Positions 17,025 to 25,994 of a DNA stretch of 64,000 bases are shown one piece after another. This DNA comes from Streptomyces roseolus (GTDB taxonomy: Bacteria > Actinomycetota > Actinomycetes > Streptomycetales > Streptomycetaceae). Location of the stretch: assembly GCF_014649855.1 (NCBI RefSeq), contig NZ_BMTV01000010.1:1-64000 (forward strand), given 5' to 3'. The translations under genes and the position numbers were made by a program. The notes under the pieces are model-generated. The model did not search any database and had not been told where the DNA came from. It saw only the letters and a list, made by a program, of their open reading frames with translations. Each line of letters starts with the position of its first letter. Positions within the stretch are counted from its first letter, which is position 1.

Positions 17025-17753
17025 TCAGGTGGCGTCGGCCGTCGCGGGCACGGCCGGCCGGCGCAGGGCGTGCCGCTTCCGCCAGGCGACCACCGCCGCG
17101 GCGAGCCCCGACACCACGATGAACCCGGCCGAGAACAGGAACGCCGGCGAACCGGGCTCGCCCGCCCGGGCACCGGCCACCACGTACGCCGCCGTGTTCG
17201 GCACCGTGCCGATCGCCGTCGCGAGCAGGAACGGCACGTACCCCATCCGCGAGACCGCCGCGCCGTAGTTGGCCGCGGCGAACGGCACGCCCGGGAAGAG
17301 CCGGATCGCCAGCATCGAGCGGAAGCCGTGCCGGCTCAGCTGCCCGTCCGCCGCCCGCAGCCAGCGCCCCTTGAGCAGCGGCCGCAGCGCGTCCTGGCCG
17401 AGGACCCGGCCCAGCGTGAACGAGATCCCCGCGCCCAGCACCGTCCCCGCCACCGCCGCCGTCAGCCCGTACGCGGTACCGAAGAGCGCCCCCGCCGCCA
17501 GGTTCAGGACCGGGCGCGGCACGAACGCCGCCGTGCACAGCCCGTACGCCAGACCGAACAGCAGGACCGCGCCCGCGCCGCCCGTCCGCGGCCACCCCGA
17601 GGCCAGCAGGCGCTGCGGCTCGAACAGCACCACCAGGGTGCCCGCGGTCAGCAGGACCACGGCGAGCAGCGCGAGGCGCGACCGGGGCGAGGACAGGGCC
17701 CGGGAGCAGCGGACGGCGAACGGGGCCATCGGCCGGGGCGCGGGAGCGAGCAT
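17025..17753 (-). CDS. TVP38/TMEM64 (VTT domain, DedA-like) membrane protein
   Basis: A 242-aa integral membrane protein. The VTT-domain core reads FVPRPVLNLAAGALFGTAYGLTAAVAGTVLGAGISFTLGRVLG, followed by RLFPGVPFAAANYGAAVSRM, the usual re-entrant motif of this superfamily. DedA/VTT proteins are implicated in lipid-carrier or phospholipid scrambling. That is suggestive beside uppP (80-bp gap, same strand), since recycling undecaprenyl phosphate also needs a flippase; this link is inference. A second DedA-type gene lies at 22.9 kb. Confidence 0.88.
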   Translation of the reverse strand: MLAPAPRPMAPFAVRCSRALSSPRSRLALLAVVLLTAGTLVVLFEPQRLLASGWPRTGGAGAVLLFGLAYGLCTAAFVPRPVLNLAAGALFGTAYGLTAAVAGTVLGAGISFTLGRVLGQDALRPLLKGRWLRAADGQLSRHGFRSMLAIRLFPGVPFAAANYGAAVSRMGYVPFLLATAIGTVPNTAAYVVAGARAGEPGSPAFLFSAGFIVVSGLAAAVVAWRKRHALRRPAVPATADAT

Positions 17754-17779
17754 CCGGGGAGAGTAACGGAGACCTCCGT

Positions 17780-18577
17780 ATGATCGCCGTAATGTGCGCC
17801 ATGTCCGACCCCGGCCGGCCGCTCGACGACACGCCGGGGCAGCCCCCGTACGCCGTCCCCGGGCCGCTCCCGGACGGCGTCCCCGACAGCGGGCTCGCCG
17901 ACGTCGTCCTGGCCCGGCTCACCACGCTCTACCCCGCCGCCGGGAACCCCTTCCGGGCGCAGGAGATGGTCGCGTACATGAAGGGCGCGGCGCCCTTCCT
18001 CGGCATCCGGTCGCCGGAGCGCCGCGCCCTCTCCCGCGCCGTCCTCGACGGCGTCCCGCGCCCCGGCGAGGCCGCCCGGCGGGCCGTCGTCGCGAAGCGG
18101 CTCGGCGAGGCCACCGACTGGCCCGGCGCCGGCCGGCTGCGGCTCACCGCCGTCGACGCGGAGAGCGGCGCGCTCGGCGTGTTCGACGGCGGCCCGGACG
18201 GGGTGGGGCTCGTCGACGCGGTGACCGCGAGCTGCGCCATCCCGGGCGCGTGGCCGCCCGCGAGCCTCGCCGGACGGCGCTGGATCGACGGCGGCATCCA
18301 CTCCACCGCCAACGCCCACCTCGCCTCCGGCCGGAAGCGCGTGATCGTCGTCGCGCCCAGCGCCATGGGCAGCAAGGCCGTGCACTCCCCGGCCCGCCAG
18401 GCCGCCGACCTCACCGCCGCCGGCAGCCGCGTCGTCGTGATCACCCCCGACGCGGACTCCAAGGCCGTGATCGGAGCCCGGGCGCTCGACCCCGCCCAGC
18501 GGGGCGCCGCCGCCCGCGCGGGACGCGCCCAGGCCGCCGCGCACGCGAAGGCGGTCGCCGCCCTCGGGGCACGGTGA
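17780..18577 (+). CDS. Chimeric gene: AlkD-like N-terminus fused to the C-terminal part of a patatin-like phospholipase
   Basis: A 265-aa reading frame made of two unrelated halves. Residues about 38-97 (GLADVVLARLTTLYP, MVAYMKGAAPFLGIRSPERRALSRAVL) match the first helices of the AlkD DNA-alkylation-repair family. From about residue 100, LTAVDAESG, GVGLVDAVTASCAIPGAWPP and RRWIDGGIHSTANA are the second half of a patatin-like phospholipase, including the catalytic Asp170 in DGG. The patatin oxyanion and GxSxG nucleophile motifs and most of AlkD are missing, so neither activity is expected. The junction lies near 18065-18085. GGAG (17768-17771) is 8 bases from the ATG and forms half of CGGAG-AC-CTCCG. 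It could be an in-frame deletion fusion or an assembly deletion. Confidence 0.7.
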   Translation: MIAVMCAMSDPGRPLDDTPGQPPYAVPGPLPDGVPDSGLADVVLARLTTLYPAAGNPFRAQEMVAYMKGAAPFLGIRSPERRALSRAVLDGVPRPGEAARRAVVAKRLGEATDWPGAGRLRLTAVDAESGALGVFDGGPDGVGLVDAVTASCAIPGAWPPASLAGRRWIDGGIHSTANAHLASGRKRVIVVAPSAMGSKAVHSPARQAADLTAAGSRVVVITPDADSKAVIGARALDPAQRGAAARAGRAQAAAHAKAVAALGAR

Positions 18578-18666
18578 CGGCGGATGCGGTGACCGGAGGG
18601 CGCGGTGGGGGGAGGGGCCGTGCAGGGCGGGCGCGGGCATGATCCGCGCGGGAGGACAATGAAGGG

Positions 18667-19512
18667 GTGAACGAGCAGATTCCCGTCCTCCGCGAGGTCG
18701 ACCTCGGCACCGCGCGCCTCATGCCCGACGTGGACCGGGAGCGGGCCTGGCTCCTCACCGTCGACGGGGCGCCGCAGTCCTACGTCGACCTCGACGACCC
18801 CGGCCACCTGGAGTTCGAGTACGCCCGCCGGCTCGGCCACGTCGTCGACGGCGCCGCCGACGAGGGGGCGCCGCTGGACGTGCTCCACCTCGGCGGCGGG
18901 GCGCTCTCGCTGCCGAGGTACGTCTCCGCCACCCGGCCCGGTTCGCGCCAGGACGTCGTCGAGGCCGACGGCGGGCTCGTCGCCCTGGTCGCCGAGCACC
19001 TGCCGCTGCCGAAGGGCTCCGGCGTCACCGTGCACACCGCCGACGCGCGCGCCTGGCTGGAGGCGGCGCCCACCGCCTCCGCCGACCTCGTCGTCGGCGA
19101 CGTCTTCGGCGGCTCGCGCGTCCCCGCGCACCTGACCTCGCTCACGTACGCCCGCGAGGTGCGGCGGGTGCTGCGCCCGGGTGGGACCTACGCGGCCAAC
19201 CTCGCCGACGGGGCGCCGTTCGCCTTCCTCCGGGGCCAGCTCGCCACCTTCGCGGCGGTCTTCCCCGAACTGGCCCTGATCGCCGAGCCGGCGGTGCTGC
19301 GCGGCCGGCGGTTCGGGAACGCGGTCCTGGTCGCCTCCGACGAGGCGCTCGACGTGCCCGGGCTCACCCGCCGGGCGGCCGCGGACGCCTTCCCCGCGCG
19401 CGTGGAGCACGGGGAGGCGCTGGCGCGGTTCACCGGGGACGCGGCCCCGGTCGAGGACGCGGAGGCCGTCGGCTCACCCGCGCCGCCCGAGGGCGCCTTC
19501 GGCATCGGCTGA
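18667..19512 (+). CDS. Spermidine synthase-like methyltransferase-fold protein
   Basis: A 281-aa protein of the PABS (polyamine synthase-like) group. The binding-site motif LDVLHLGGGALSLPRYVSATRPGSRQDVVEADGG corresponds to the SAM/decarboxylated-SAM loop, and ADLVVGDVFGGSRVPAHLTS carries the following acidic cluster. Such stand-alone proteins are common in actinobacteria and many are not true spermidine synthases. GTG start; GGGAGGA ends 10 bases upstream. Its final 39 bp overlap the convergent MFS gene. Confidence 0.85.
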   Translation: MNEQIPVLREVDLGTARLMPDVDRERAWLLTVDGAPQSYVDLDDPGHLEFEYARRLGHVVDGAADEGAPLDVLHLGGGALSLPRYVSATRPGSRQDVVEADGGLVALVAEHLPLPKGSGVTVHTADARAWLEAAPTASADLVVGDVFGGSRVPAHLTSLTYAREVRRVLRPGGTYAANLADGAPFAFLRGQLATFAAVFPELALIAEPAVLRGRRFGNAVLVASDEALDVPGLTRRAAADAFPARVEHGEALARFTGDAAPVEDAEAVGSPAPPEGAFGIG

Positions 19513-20811
19513 CCCGGCCTGCGCGGGGAGGGCGTCGAGCGTCGTGCCGCCGCCCGCCACGGGGGCGGCCTCCTGAGGCGGACGCCGCGTCAGGTTGCGC
19601 ACGTCGGGGACCAGCAGGACGAGCCCGGTGACCAGGGTCATCAGGGCCGCCGCGCCCCACAGTGAGGCGGTCCGGCCGAAGGCCGACTCGGCCGGCCCCG
19701 CGAGGGCGGTCGTCAGCGGCAGCAGCGCGGTGGAGCCGAACCAGTCGTAGGCGGAGACCCGGGACAGCTTCTCCTCCGGGATCTCCTGGTGCATCGTCGT
19801 CATCCAGGAGACGCCGAAGATCTCCATCGCCACCCCGCTGGCGAACATCACCACCGTCAGCCCGATCGCGGGCAGCGGGACGGCGAGCGCCGCCGAGGGC
19901 AGCGCGATGGGGAAGACGCCGAGGGTGCCGACGAGGAGCATCCGGCGCGGCTTCCACCGGGTCATCAGGACGGCGCCGGCGACCGTGCCCACGCCGTACC
20001 CCGCGAGCGCGATGCCCCAGGGGGTCGCGCCGCCGAGTTCGTCCCGGGCGACCAGCGGCCCGTACACCGACTCGACCGCGCCGATGAGCCCGACGACGAC
20101 GGAGAACTGGGCGACGATCGACCACAGCCACGGACGGCCGATGAACTCCTGCCAGCCCTCGCGCAGATCGGCGAGGAGTCCGCCGCCGGGCTTGCGCTCC
20201 GGGATCCCGCTGACGTCGAGGAAGGCCCGCAGGGCGCCCGCCACGGCGAAGGCGGCCGCGTCGACGGCGAGGACCCAGCCGGGGCCGACGAAGGCGACGA
20301 GCGCGCCGCCGAGCGCGGCGCCCCCGATGCCCGCGCCGTGCATCGCCATCCGGTAGAAGGCGAAGGCCCGGCTCGCCTGCTCGCCCGAGACGCTGGACAT
20401 CAGCATGCCCTCGGCCGCCGGGTTGAAGAAGGCCTGACCGGCGCCGCAGAGCCCGGTGAGCACCATCATCTGCCAGATCTCGGCGGTGCCGGAGAGGACC
20501 AGGACGGCGAAGACCGCCTGGGAGGCGAAGTTCAGCGTGTTCGCCGCGACCATCACGCGGTGCCGGGGGATGCGGTCGGCGACCGCGCCGCCGATGAGCA
20601 GGAAGAGGACGAGCGGCAGGAAGCGTGCCATCGCGACGACGCCGACGTCGCCCGCGTCGCCGCCGGACTCGAAGACGGCCCAGGTGGTGGCGATCAGGGC
20701 GCCGTTCGCACCGAGGCTCGTCACGATGGTGGCGGCGGTGAGCAGCACGTAGTTGCGCCCGGCCCACGCGGGGCGGCGGGTGGAGCGGGGGGAGGCGGAG
20801 CGTATCGTCAC
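19474..20811 (-). CDS. MFS transporter
   Basis: A 445-aa major-facilitator permease with about 12 hydrophobic segments. It begins NYVLLTAATIVTSLGANGAL and has the motif-A-like ADRIPRHRVMVAANTL after helix 2, typical of drug and small-molecule exporters. GTG at 20811 is chosen over the upstream TTG at 20847. GATAGT ends 7 bases before this GTG on the same strand, so the message is probably leaderless. The cargo is unknown. The start region contains GGGGA-CTA-TCCCC, a possible operator. Confidence 0.88.
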   Translation of the reverse strand: MTIRSASPRSTRRPAWAGRNYVLLTAATIVTSLGANGALIATTWAVFESGGDAGDVGVVAMARFLPLVLFLLIGGAVADRIPRHRVMVAANTLNFASQAVFAVLVLSGTAEIWQMMVLTGLCGAGQAFFNPAAEGMLMSSVSGEQASRAFAFYRMAMHGAGIGGAALGGALVAFVGPGWVLAVDAAAFAVAGALRAFLDVSGIPERKPGGGLLADLREGWQEFIGRPWLWSIVAQFSVVVGLIGAVESVYGPLVARDELGGATPWGIALAGYGVGTVAGAVLMTRWKPRRMLLVGTLGVFPIALPSAALAVPLPAIGLTVVMFASGVAMEIFGVSWMTTMHQEIPEEKLSRVSAYDWFGSTALLPLTTALAGPAESAFGRTASLWGAAALMTLVTGLVLLVPDVRNLTRRPPQEAAPVAGGGTTLDALPAQAGSADAEGALGRRG

Positions 20812-20956
20812 TGGGGGACTATCCCCGCCTCCTCCCCGAACTGCCAAACCGATGACCGGATGCCTGGCCGGGCCGGGCGCCGACCCGGGCGCCGGACCCG
20901 GTGCCGGACGGTGCCGGTCCCGGCGCCGGGACCGGGCGGGACGCCCTGCCGGACGC

Positions 20957-22027
20957 TCAGGGGCTCTTCGTGAGGCGGACCGTGGAGAGGATCTTCTGCA
21001 TCGTCGCGTCCGGGAGCTCGTCCTTCACGCCGTCCGCCGCGTAGAGCACGAAGGCCGCGGGGTCGTTCTTGGCGTTGAGGAAGGCGAAGGCCATCGACTT
21101 GCCGTCGGTCTCGCACTTGTTGCGCTTCTTCACGCCGGGGGCGGTGGCCGTGGCCATGCTCCCCTTGAGACCGGACTCCGTGGTGTACGGGACGGGCGTG
21201 CTGATCTTGATGCTGCTCTCCGGCATGTGCTGGGCGAACGCGGCCCACACCCACATGCCGGCCTGGCCGCGCGCGGCGGAGGCGGTGTCCTTGGCGCCCT
21301 GGGTGCCCTTGGTGCCGGCGCCCGCCAGCCCCGAGTACTCGGGGCTGCCGTTCTTGTCCGAGTCGAAGGCGCACCACTTGCTCTTGAAGTCGGCGGGCCC
21401 GGACATGACGACGAGCGGGCTGCCGTCGCCCTTCTTCGCGTCCTCGAAGCCGACGCTCATGGTGGGCTTGCCGACCTCCCACTCCGGCGGCACGTCGAAG
21501 AGGGTGCCGTAGGTCGGGTTGTGGACGACCTTCCAGCCGGGGATCGTCGGCTGGAACTCCTCGCCGGCGCCGCGCGGGTTGTCGATCTCGGAGGTCGGCG
21601 CCTCCGACGGCTCGTCCGAGGCCGTCGCGGGGGAGGAGGGGGCCGAGGAGGAGGAGGCGGCCGGCTTGTCGGCGACGACCTTCTCGTCGTCCTCGCCCAG
21701 GACGAGGAAGGCGGTCACGCCGCCCGCGACGATCACGGCCGTGGCGGCGACGATCGCGACGAGCGTGGTCCGCTTCCGGCCGCCGCCCGGGCCCTGCGGC
21801 GGGACCGGGCCGGGCACCTGGTACTGCGGCACGGTCGGCTGCTGGTACGGGTTGTGCTGCGCGTATCCCTGCTGCGGGTACTGCGGGTAGCCGCCCTGCT
21901 GCGGGAACGACGGCTGCGTCGGCTGCTGGTACGGGTTCGGCTGCTGGTACCCCGGCTGCTGGTACGGGTTCTGGTTCGGGTCCTGCGGGTTCTGCTCGCC
22001 CCCGGGCGGCTGCTGTCCTGGCCACAT
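20957..22027 (-). CDS. Single-pass membrane protein with Gln/Pro-rich cytoplasmic tail and exported domain
   Basis: A 356-aa protein. Residues 1-85 are low-complexity (repeats of NPYQQP and GYPQYPQQ), as in many actinobacterial envelope proteins. One hydrophobic helix follows (TTLVAIVAATAVIVAGGVTAFLVL), then a Ser/Ala/Glu linker and a folded domain of about 210 residues outside the membrane starting at PTIPGWKVVHNPTYGTLFDVPPEWEV. Two cysteines (KWCAFD and NKCETD) could form a disulfide. No enzyme motif is seen; the fold resembles other Streptomyces proteins annotated only as hypothetical or membrane proteins. Confidence 0.75.
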   Translation of the reverse strand: MWPGQQPPGGEQNPQDPNQNPYQQPGYQQPNPYQQPTQPSFPQQGGYPQYPQQGYAQHNPYQQPTVPQYQVPGPVPPQGPGGGRKRTTLVAIVAATAVIVAGGVTAFLVLGEDDEKVVADKPAASSSSAPSSPATASDEPSEAPTSEIDNPRGAGEEFQPTIPGWKVVHNPTYGTLFDVPPEWEVGKPTMSVGFEDAKKGDGSPLVVMSGPADFKSKWCAFDSDKNGSPEYSGLAGAGTKGTQGAKDTASAARGQAGMWVWAAFAQHMPESSIKISTPVPYTTESGLKGSMATATAPGVKKRNKCETDGKSMAFAFLNAKNDPAAFVLYAADGVKDELPDATMQKILSTVRLTKSP

Positions 22028-22146
22028 GGGCCGTAACGATAGAGGGGCGGCGCCGGACCGGCCACGCCCGGCCCCGCCCCGGGCGCGCGCGCTCCGGTCC
22101 GTGAAGGCATGGCCAAGACATCTACTCACGGGTAACATCGCGGTCC

Positions 22147-22608
22147 ATGAGCGCAGACCAGAAGTCCGTCGGCGAGATGCTCGCCGCCACGGTCCCCATG
22201 GCCGGAACCCTCAACCTGGAGTTCCTGGAGACCACCGCCGAGCGCGCCGTCGTGCGCCTGCCCGACCAGCCCGCCTACCACAACCACGTGGGCGGCCCGC
22301 ACGCCGGCGCGATGTTCACCCTCGCCGAGTCCGCCAGCGGCGCCATCGTCCTCGCCGCCTTCGGCGACCAGCTCGGCCGCGCCGTGCCGCTCGCCGTCCA
22401 GGCGGAGATCGCGTACAAGAAGCTCGCGATGGGCGTCGTCACCGCGACCGCCACCCTCGGCCGCCCGATCGCCGACGTCGTCGCCGAACTCGACGCCGGG
22501 GAGCGCCCGGAGTTCCCGGTCCGCATCGACATCACCCGCGAGGACGGCGCCGTCACCGGTGAGATGACCGTCCTGTGGACGCTGAGGCCCCACGACTCCG
22601 GCAAGTGA
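22147..22608 (+). CDS. Hotdog-fold thioesterase-like protein (DUF4442/PaaI type)
   Basis: A 153-aa hotdog-fold protein. The segment YHNHVGGPHAGAMFTLAESASGA matches the helix and catalytic neighbourhood of PaaI-like acyl-CoA thioesterases, and PLAVQAEIAYKKLAMGVVTATATLG forms the following strands. The substrate is probably an acyl-CoA, by family. It is monocistronic and followed by a strong hairpin. Confidence 0.8.
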   Translation: MSADQKSVGEMLAATVPMAGTLNLEFLETTAERAVVRLPDQPAYHNHVGGPHAGAMFTLAESASGAIVLAAFGDQLGRAVPLAVQAEIAYKKLAMGVVTATATLGRPIADVVAELDAGERPEFPVRIDITREDGAVTGEMTVLWTLRPHDSGK

Positions 22609-22630
22609 GCCGCCGGCAGGGACCGCCTCC

Positions 22631-22665
22631 CCGCCCCCGCACCCTCGTCCCGGGTGCGGGGGCGG
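22631..22665. terminator. Terminator after the thioesterase-like gene
   Basis: A perfect 14-bp stem (22631-22644 with 22652-22665) and 7-base loop start 22 bp after the stop codon. Confidence 0.75.
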
Positions 22666-22888
22666 CCGCGTCCCGGGGACGCCGGGAGCGGTCCCGGGCC
22701 TCGACGCGCCCCGGGCCCGCCCCGGGGACGCCGTGCGCGGACCGGCCGCGGCCCCTCCCGGGGCCCCGGGCCGTGACCGGGGCCCGTCCGGGCCGACCGG
22801 GTAGGCTGCCCCGGCGTGCCCGACGCGGGGCGCGCCACCGCAGCGGCCCGCGACCGGGGCCGTGCCGGCTCAACGGGAGGAACCCGCG

Positions 22889-23551
22889 TTGCACGTCCAG
22901 GAGTGGCTGGAGACGATCCCGGCCGTCGCCGTCTACGCGCTGGTGGGGGTGGTGATCGGACTGGAGAGCCTGGGCATCCCGCTCCCCGGCGAGATCGTCC
23001 TCGTCAGCTCGGCCCTGCTCGCCTCGCAGCACGGCGACATCGACCCGTGGGTGCTGGGCGGCTGTGCCACCGCCGGCGCGATCATCGGCGACTCCATCGG
23101 GTACGCCATCGGCCGGAGGGGCGGCCGTCCGCTGCTCGCCTGGCTCGGCGGGAAGTTCCCCAAGCACTTCAGCGAGGCGAACATCGCGCTCGCCGAGCGC
23201 TCCTTCCAGAAGTGGGGCATGTGGGCGGTCTTCTTCGGCCGCTTCATCGCCCTGCTGCGGATCTTCGCCGGCCCGCTGGCGGGCGTCCTGAAGATGCCGT
23301 ACTGGAAGTTCCTCGTCGCCAACGTCTTCGGCGGCATCCTGTGGGCGGGCGGCACGACCGCCGTCGTCTACTCCGTCGGCATCGTCGCCGAGGCGTGGCT
23401 GAAGCGCTTCTCCTGGCTGGGCCTGGTGCTCGCCGTCCTCGTCGGCGTCACCTCGATGCTCGTCATCAGGAACCGCGCCAGGAAGGCGGCCGCCGAGGCG
23501 CGTCCGCGGCCGGAGCCGGAGGCCCTGCGGGAGCCGGTCGCGGCGGAGTGA
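22889..23551 (+). CDS. DedA family membrane protein
   Basis: A 220-aa DedA protein. The family core appears as ESLGIPLPGEIVLVSSALLAS (with the conserved Glu), GDSIGYAIGRRGGRPLL and FFGRFIALLRIFAGPLAGVLKM with essential arginines. The TTG at 22889 is chosen because GGGAGGA (22875-22881) is 7 bases upstream; longer readings lack such a site. DedA proteins act in membrane homeostasis and some flip undecaprenyl phosphate. About five hydrophobic segments are present. A charged tail (ARPRPEPEALREPV) ends the protein. Confidence 0.9.
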   Translation: MHVQEWLETIPAVAVYALVGVVIGLESLGIPLPGEIVLVSSALLASQHGDIDPWVLGGCATAGAIIGDSIGYAIGRRGGRPLLAWLGGKFPKHFSEANIALAERSFQKWGMWAVFFGRFIALLRIFAGPLAGVLKMPYWKFLVANVFGGILWAGGTTAVVYSVGIVAEAWLKRFSWLGLVLAVLVGVTSMLVIRNRARKAAAEARPRPEPEALREPVAAE

Positions 23552-23573
23552 GCGCGCGGCGCGTCCGTACGTG

Positions 23574-23616
23574 ACGGAGGGCGGCATCCGGGAGCGTTCC
23601 GGGTGCCGCCCTCCGT
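23574..23616. terminator. Bidirectional terminator between dedA and the gamma-carbonic anhydrase-like gene
   Basis: A 13-bp perfect outer stem (23574-23586 with 23604-23616) continues as a mostly paired inner stem to a small loop. It is placed between two convergent stop codons and can terminate both. Confidence 0.8.
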
Positions 23617-23644
23617 CGTCACGCGCGGAAGGGGACGGGCGTGG

Positions 23645-24172
23645 TCAGTCCTCGAACGCCTCGGCGTGCGTCTTGGCCAGGTGGAGGTACATCTCGGCGT
23701 TCAGCCGGATGCCCGCCCGCTCCTCCTCGGTCAGCGCCCGGCGGACCTTCGCGGGGACGCCGGCGACGAGCGAGCCGGGCGGGACCTCCATGCCCTGCGG
23801 CACCAGCGCCTGCGCCGCGATCAGCGAGCCCGCGCCGATCCGGGCGCCGTTGAGCACCGTCGCGCCCATGCCGACCAGGACGTCGTCCTCGATGACGCAG
23901 CCGTGGACGGTGGCGTTGTGCCCGATCGTGACGCGGTCGCCGATGGAGACGGGGAAGCCGGGGTCGACGTGGACGGTGCAGTTGTCCTGGACGTTGGAGT
24001 CCTCGCCGACGGTGATGGGGCCGCAGTCGGCGCGCAGCACCGCGTGGTACCAGATTCCGGCGCGCGCCCCGAGCGTCACCTCGCCGAGCACCACCGAGGT
24101 CGGGGCCGTGAAGGCGGTCGGGTCGACGTTCGGCTCCTTGCCGCCGACGGCCTTGATCAACGCCTCTGCCAT
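23645..24172 (-). CDS. Gamma-carbonic anhydrase-like left-handed beta-helix protein
   Basis: A 175-aa hexapeptide-repeat protein of the gamma-CA / YrdA-PaaY type. Metal-ligand-like histidines are present in NVQDNCTVHVDPG, IGHNATVHGC and the preceding WYHAVLRAD. Repeats such as IGDRVTIGHNATV, IEDDVLVGMGATV and IGAGSLIAAQALV are clear. The ATG at 24172 is favoured because AGGAG is 8 bases upstream; GTG at 24181 would sit on that site. Carbonic anhydrase activity is not certain, since many members act as other transferases or have no known activity. Confidence 0.88.
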   Translation of the reverse strand: MAEALIKAVGGKEPNVDPTAFTAPTSVVLGEVTLGARAGIWYHAVLRADCGPITVGEDSNVQDNCTVHVDPGFPVSIGDRVTIGHNATVHGCVIEDDVLVGMGATVLNGARIGAGSLIAAQALVPQGMEVPPGSLVAGVPAKVRRALTEEERAGIRLNAEMYLHLAKTHAEAFED

Positions 24173-24320
24173 GGGTCTCACTCCTGGGGTCCGTACGGCC
24201 CGTGCGGCCGTGGTGGTGTCGCGCCAACCGGTGTTCCGACGGCACCTTATGCCGGGCCCATGACGGACATCACAGGGGACGGCGCCGACCGGCCCGGACG
24301 CCGCCGACTACGGTGTCGGG

Positions 24321-25085
24321 GTGCCCAGAAACGGAAACACGTTCTCGTCCCTGACCGCCTGGCGGCGCCGGCTCGTCGCCCACGCCCTCCAGGGCGGTCT
24401 GCGCTGGGCGCAGCAGGCGGGCGCGGTGACGGCGGAGCACCCCGGGCGGCTGCGGTTCCGGCGGCTCGGCGCGGGCACCCGGCTCGCCTTCCCGCAGGGC
24501 ACGGTCTTCGGCGAGCGGTGGATCGAGATCGGCGAGTGCTGCATCATCGCCGAGCAGGTGACCCTGACCGCCGGGATGCTGCCGGGGCTCGACCTCGGCA
24601 CGGAGACGGTGCTGACCCTCGGCGACGGCGTCGTCCTCGGCCGGGGCAGCCACGTCATCGCCGACACGACGATCACCATCGGCTCGGACACCTACTGCGG
24701 TCCGTACGTCTACATCACCTCGACGAACCACAGCTACGACGACCCCCACGAGCCCATCGGCCGCCAGTGGCCCCGCTCCGAACCCGTCTCGATCGGTCCC
24801 GGCTGCTGGCTGGGCACCGGCGCGGTGATCCTGCCGGGCGCGCGGATCGGCCGGAACGTCGTGGTCGCGGCCGGCGCGGTGGTCCGCGGCGAGGTGCCCG
24901 ACCACGCGGTCGTGGCGGGCGCCCCGGCCAGGGTCGTGCGCCGCTGGGACCCGGAGCTGGGCTGGCAGCCGCCGCTGCGCACGCCGGCCCCGCGGCCGAT
25001 ACCGGAGGACGTCACCTCCGAGCAGCTGGCGGCGCTGGCGGCCTGGGAGGTCGAGCAGGAGCAGGCCGAGGCGCCGTCGGCCTGA
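24321..25085 (+). CDS. Hexapeptide-repeat acyltransferase (LbetaH)
   Basis: A 254-aa acyltransferase of the maltose/galactoside O-acetyltransferase type. The beta-helix and catalytic region read SDTYCGPYVYITSTNHSYDDPHEPIG, with the catalytic His in NHSY, followed by IGPGCWLGTGAVILPGARIGRNVVVAAGAVV and the closing VAGAPARVVRRWD. GTG at 24321 is only 6 bases after TACGGT (24309-24314), pointing to a leaderless message. The acceptor is unknown; sugar or polysaccharide O-acetylation is typical of the family. Confidence 0.85.
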   Translation: MPRNGNTFSSLTAWRRRLVAHALQGGLRWAQQAGAVTAEHPGRLRFRRLGAGTRLAFPQGTVFGERWIEIGECCIIAEQVTLTAGMLPGLDLGTETVLTLGDGVVLGRGSHVIADTTITIGSDTYCGPYVYITSTNHSYDDPHEPIGRQWPRSEPVSIGPGCWLGTGAVILPGARIGRNVVVAAGAVVRGEVPDHAVVAGAPARVVRRWDPELGWQPPLRTPAPRPIPEDVTSEQLAALAAWEVEQEQAEAPSA

Positions 25086-25095
25086 GGCCCGCGGG

Positions 25096-25959
25096 TCAGC
25101 CGCCCGCGATGAGGACCGTGCCGACGAGCGCGAGCCCCGCCCCCGCCGCCTGGACGGCGCGCAGCCGCTCGCGGAGCACGCCGAAGGCGGCGAGCGCGGT
25201 CACCACCGGGTAGAGGCTGGCGAGCACGGCGGCCACCAGGACCGGGCCGCGCTGCGCGGCGAGCGCGTACGTGCCGTTGGCGGCGACGTCGGCGAGGCCC
25301 ACGAAGGCGAGCGCCGGCAGCGCGCCGCGGATCACCCGGAAGCCCTCCTCGGGCAGCGCCCGGCCGCCGCGCCGCACGGAGAGGTACAGCGCGCCGCCGC
25401 CGACGGCGACGTTCGTGACGCGCTGCGCGAAGAGCGCGAGGAAGAGGCCGGTGACCGTGGTCGAGGCCTCGGCGATGAGCGCCATGACGGCGCCGAAGCC
25501 GAAGGCGGCGAAGAGCGTGAGGACGACGGCCTGCCGCTGGACGGGGGCGCCGCGCAGCTCGGGGCCGCCGGCGAGGACGATGCCCACGATCGCGGCGACG
25601 AGGCCGCCGACCTGGAAGAGGCCGGGCCGGTCGCCGAGGACCAGGCCCACGGTGACCGGGACGACCACGCCGAGCGAGCCGAGCGGCGAGACGACGCCCA
25701 TCGGGCCGAGCGCGAGGGCCTTGTAGAAGGCGAGCATCGCGGCGGGGCCGACGACGCCGGCGGCGACCGCGTACCAGAGCTCGGGTCCCGCCTCGGTCCA
25801 GGCGCCCGTCGCGAGGACGACCGCGCCGAGGACGAGGACCGCGAGGACCTGCGAGACCACGACGACGGTGAGGGCGGGTACGCGCCGGGTGAGCAGTCCG
25901 CCCCCGAAGTCGGCGAGGCCCCAGAGGAAGGCGGTGGCCAGGGCGAACACGGCGGTCAT
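25096..25959 (-). CDS. EamA/DMT family transporter
   Basis: A 287-aa drug/metabolite superfamily permease with ten hydrophobic segments in two EamA repeats (TAFLWGLADFGGGLLTRR in the first; FAAFGFGAVMALIAEAS in the second). It is divergent from an XRE-cupin regulator with conserved direct repeats in the gap, so that regulator probably controls its expression. Members move amino acids, nucleosides or drugs; cargo unknown. Confidence 0.88.
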   Translation of the reverse strand: MTAVFALATAFLWGLADFGGGLLTRRVPALTVVVVSQVLAVLVLGAVVLATGAWTEAGPELWYAVAAGVVGPAAMLAFYKALALGPMGVVSPLGSLGVVVPVTVGLVLGDRPGLFQVGGLVAAIVGIVLAGGPELRGAPVQRQAVVLTLFAAFGFGAVMALIAEASTTVTGLFLALFAQRVTNVAVGGGALYLSVRRGGRALPEEGFRVIRGALPALAFVGLADVAANGTYALAAQRGPVLVAAVLASLYPVVTALAAFGVLRERLRAVQAAGAGLALVGTVLIAGG

Positions 25960-25994
25960 GAGTTCCTCGCAGGCGGGTACGGGCGGAGCCGGGG

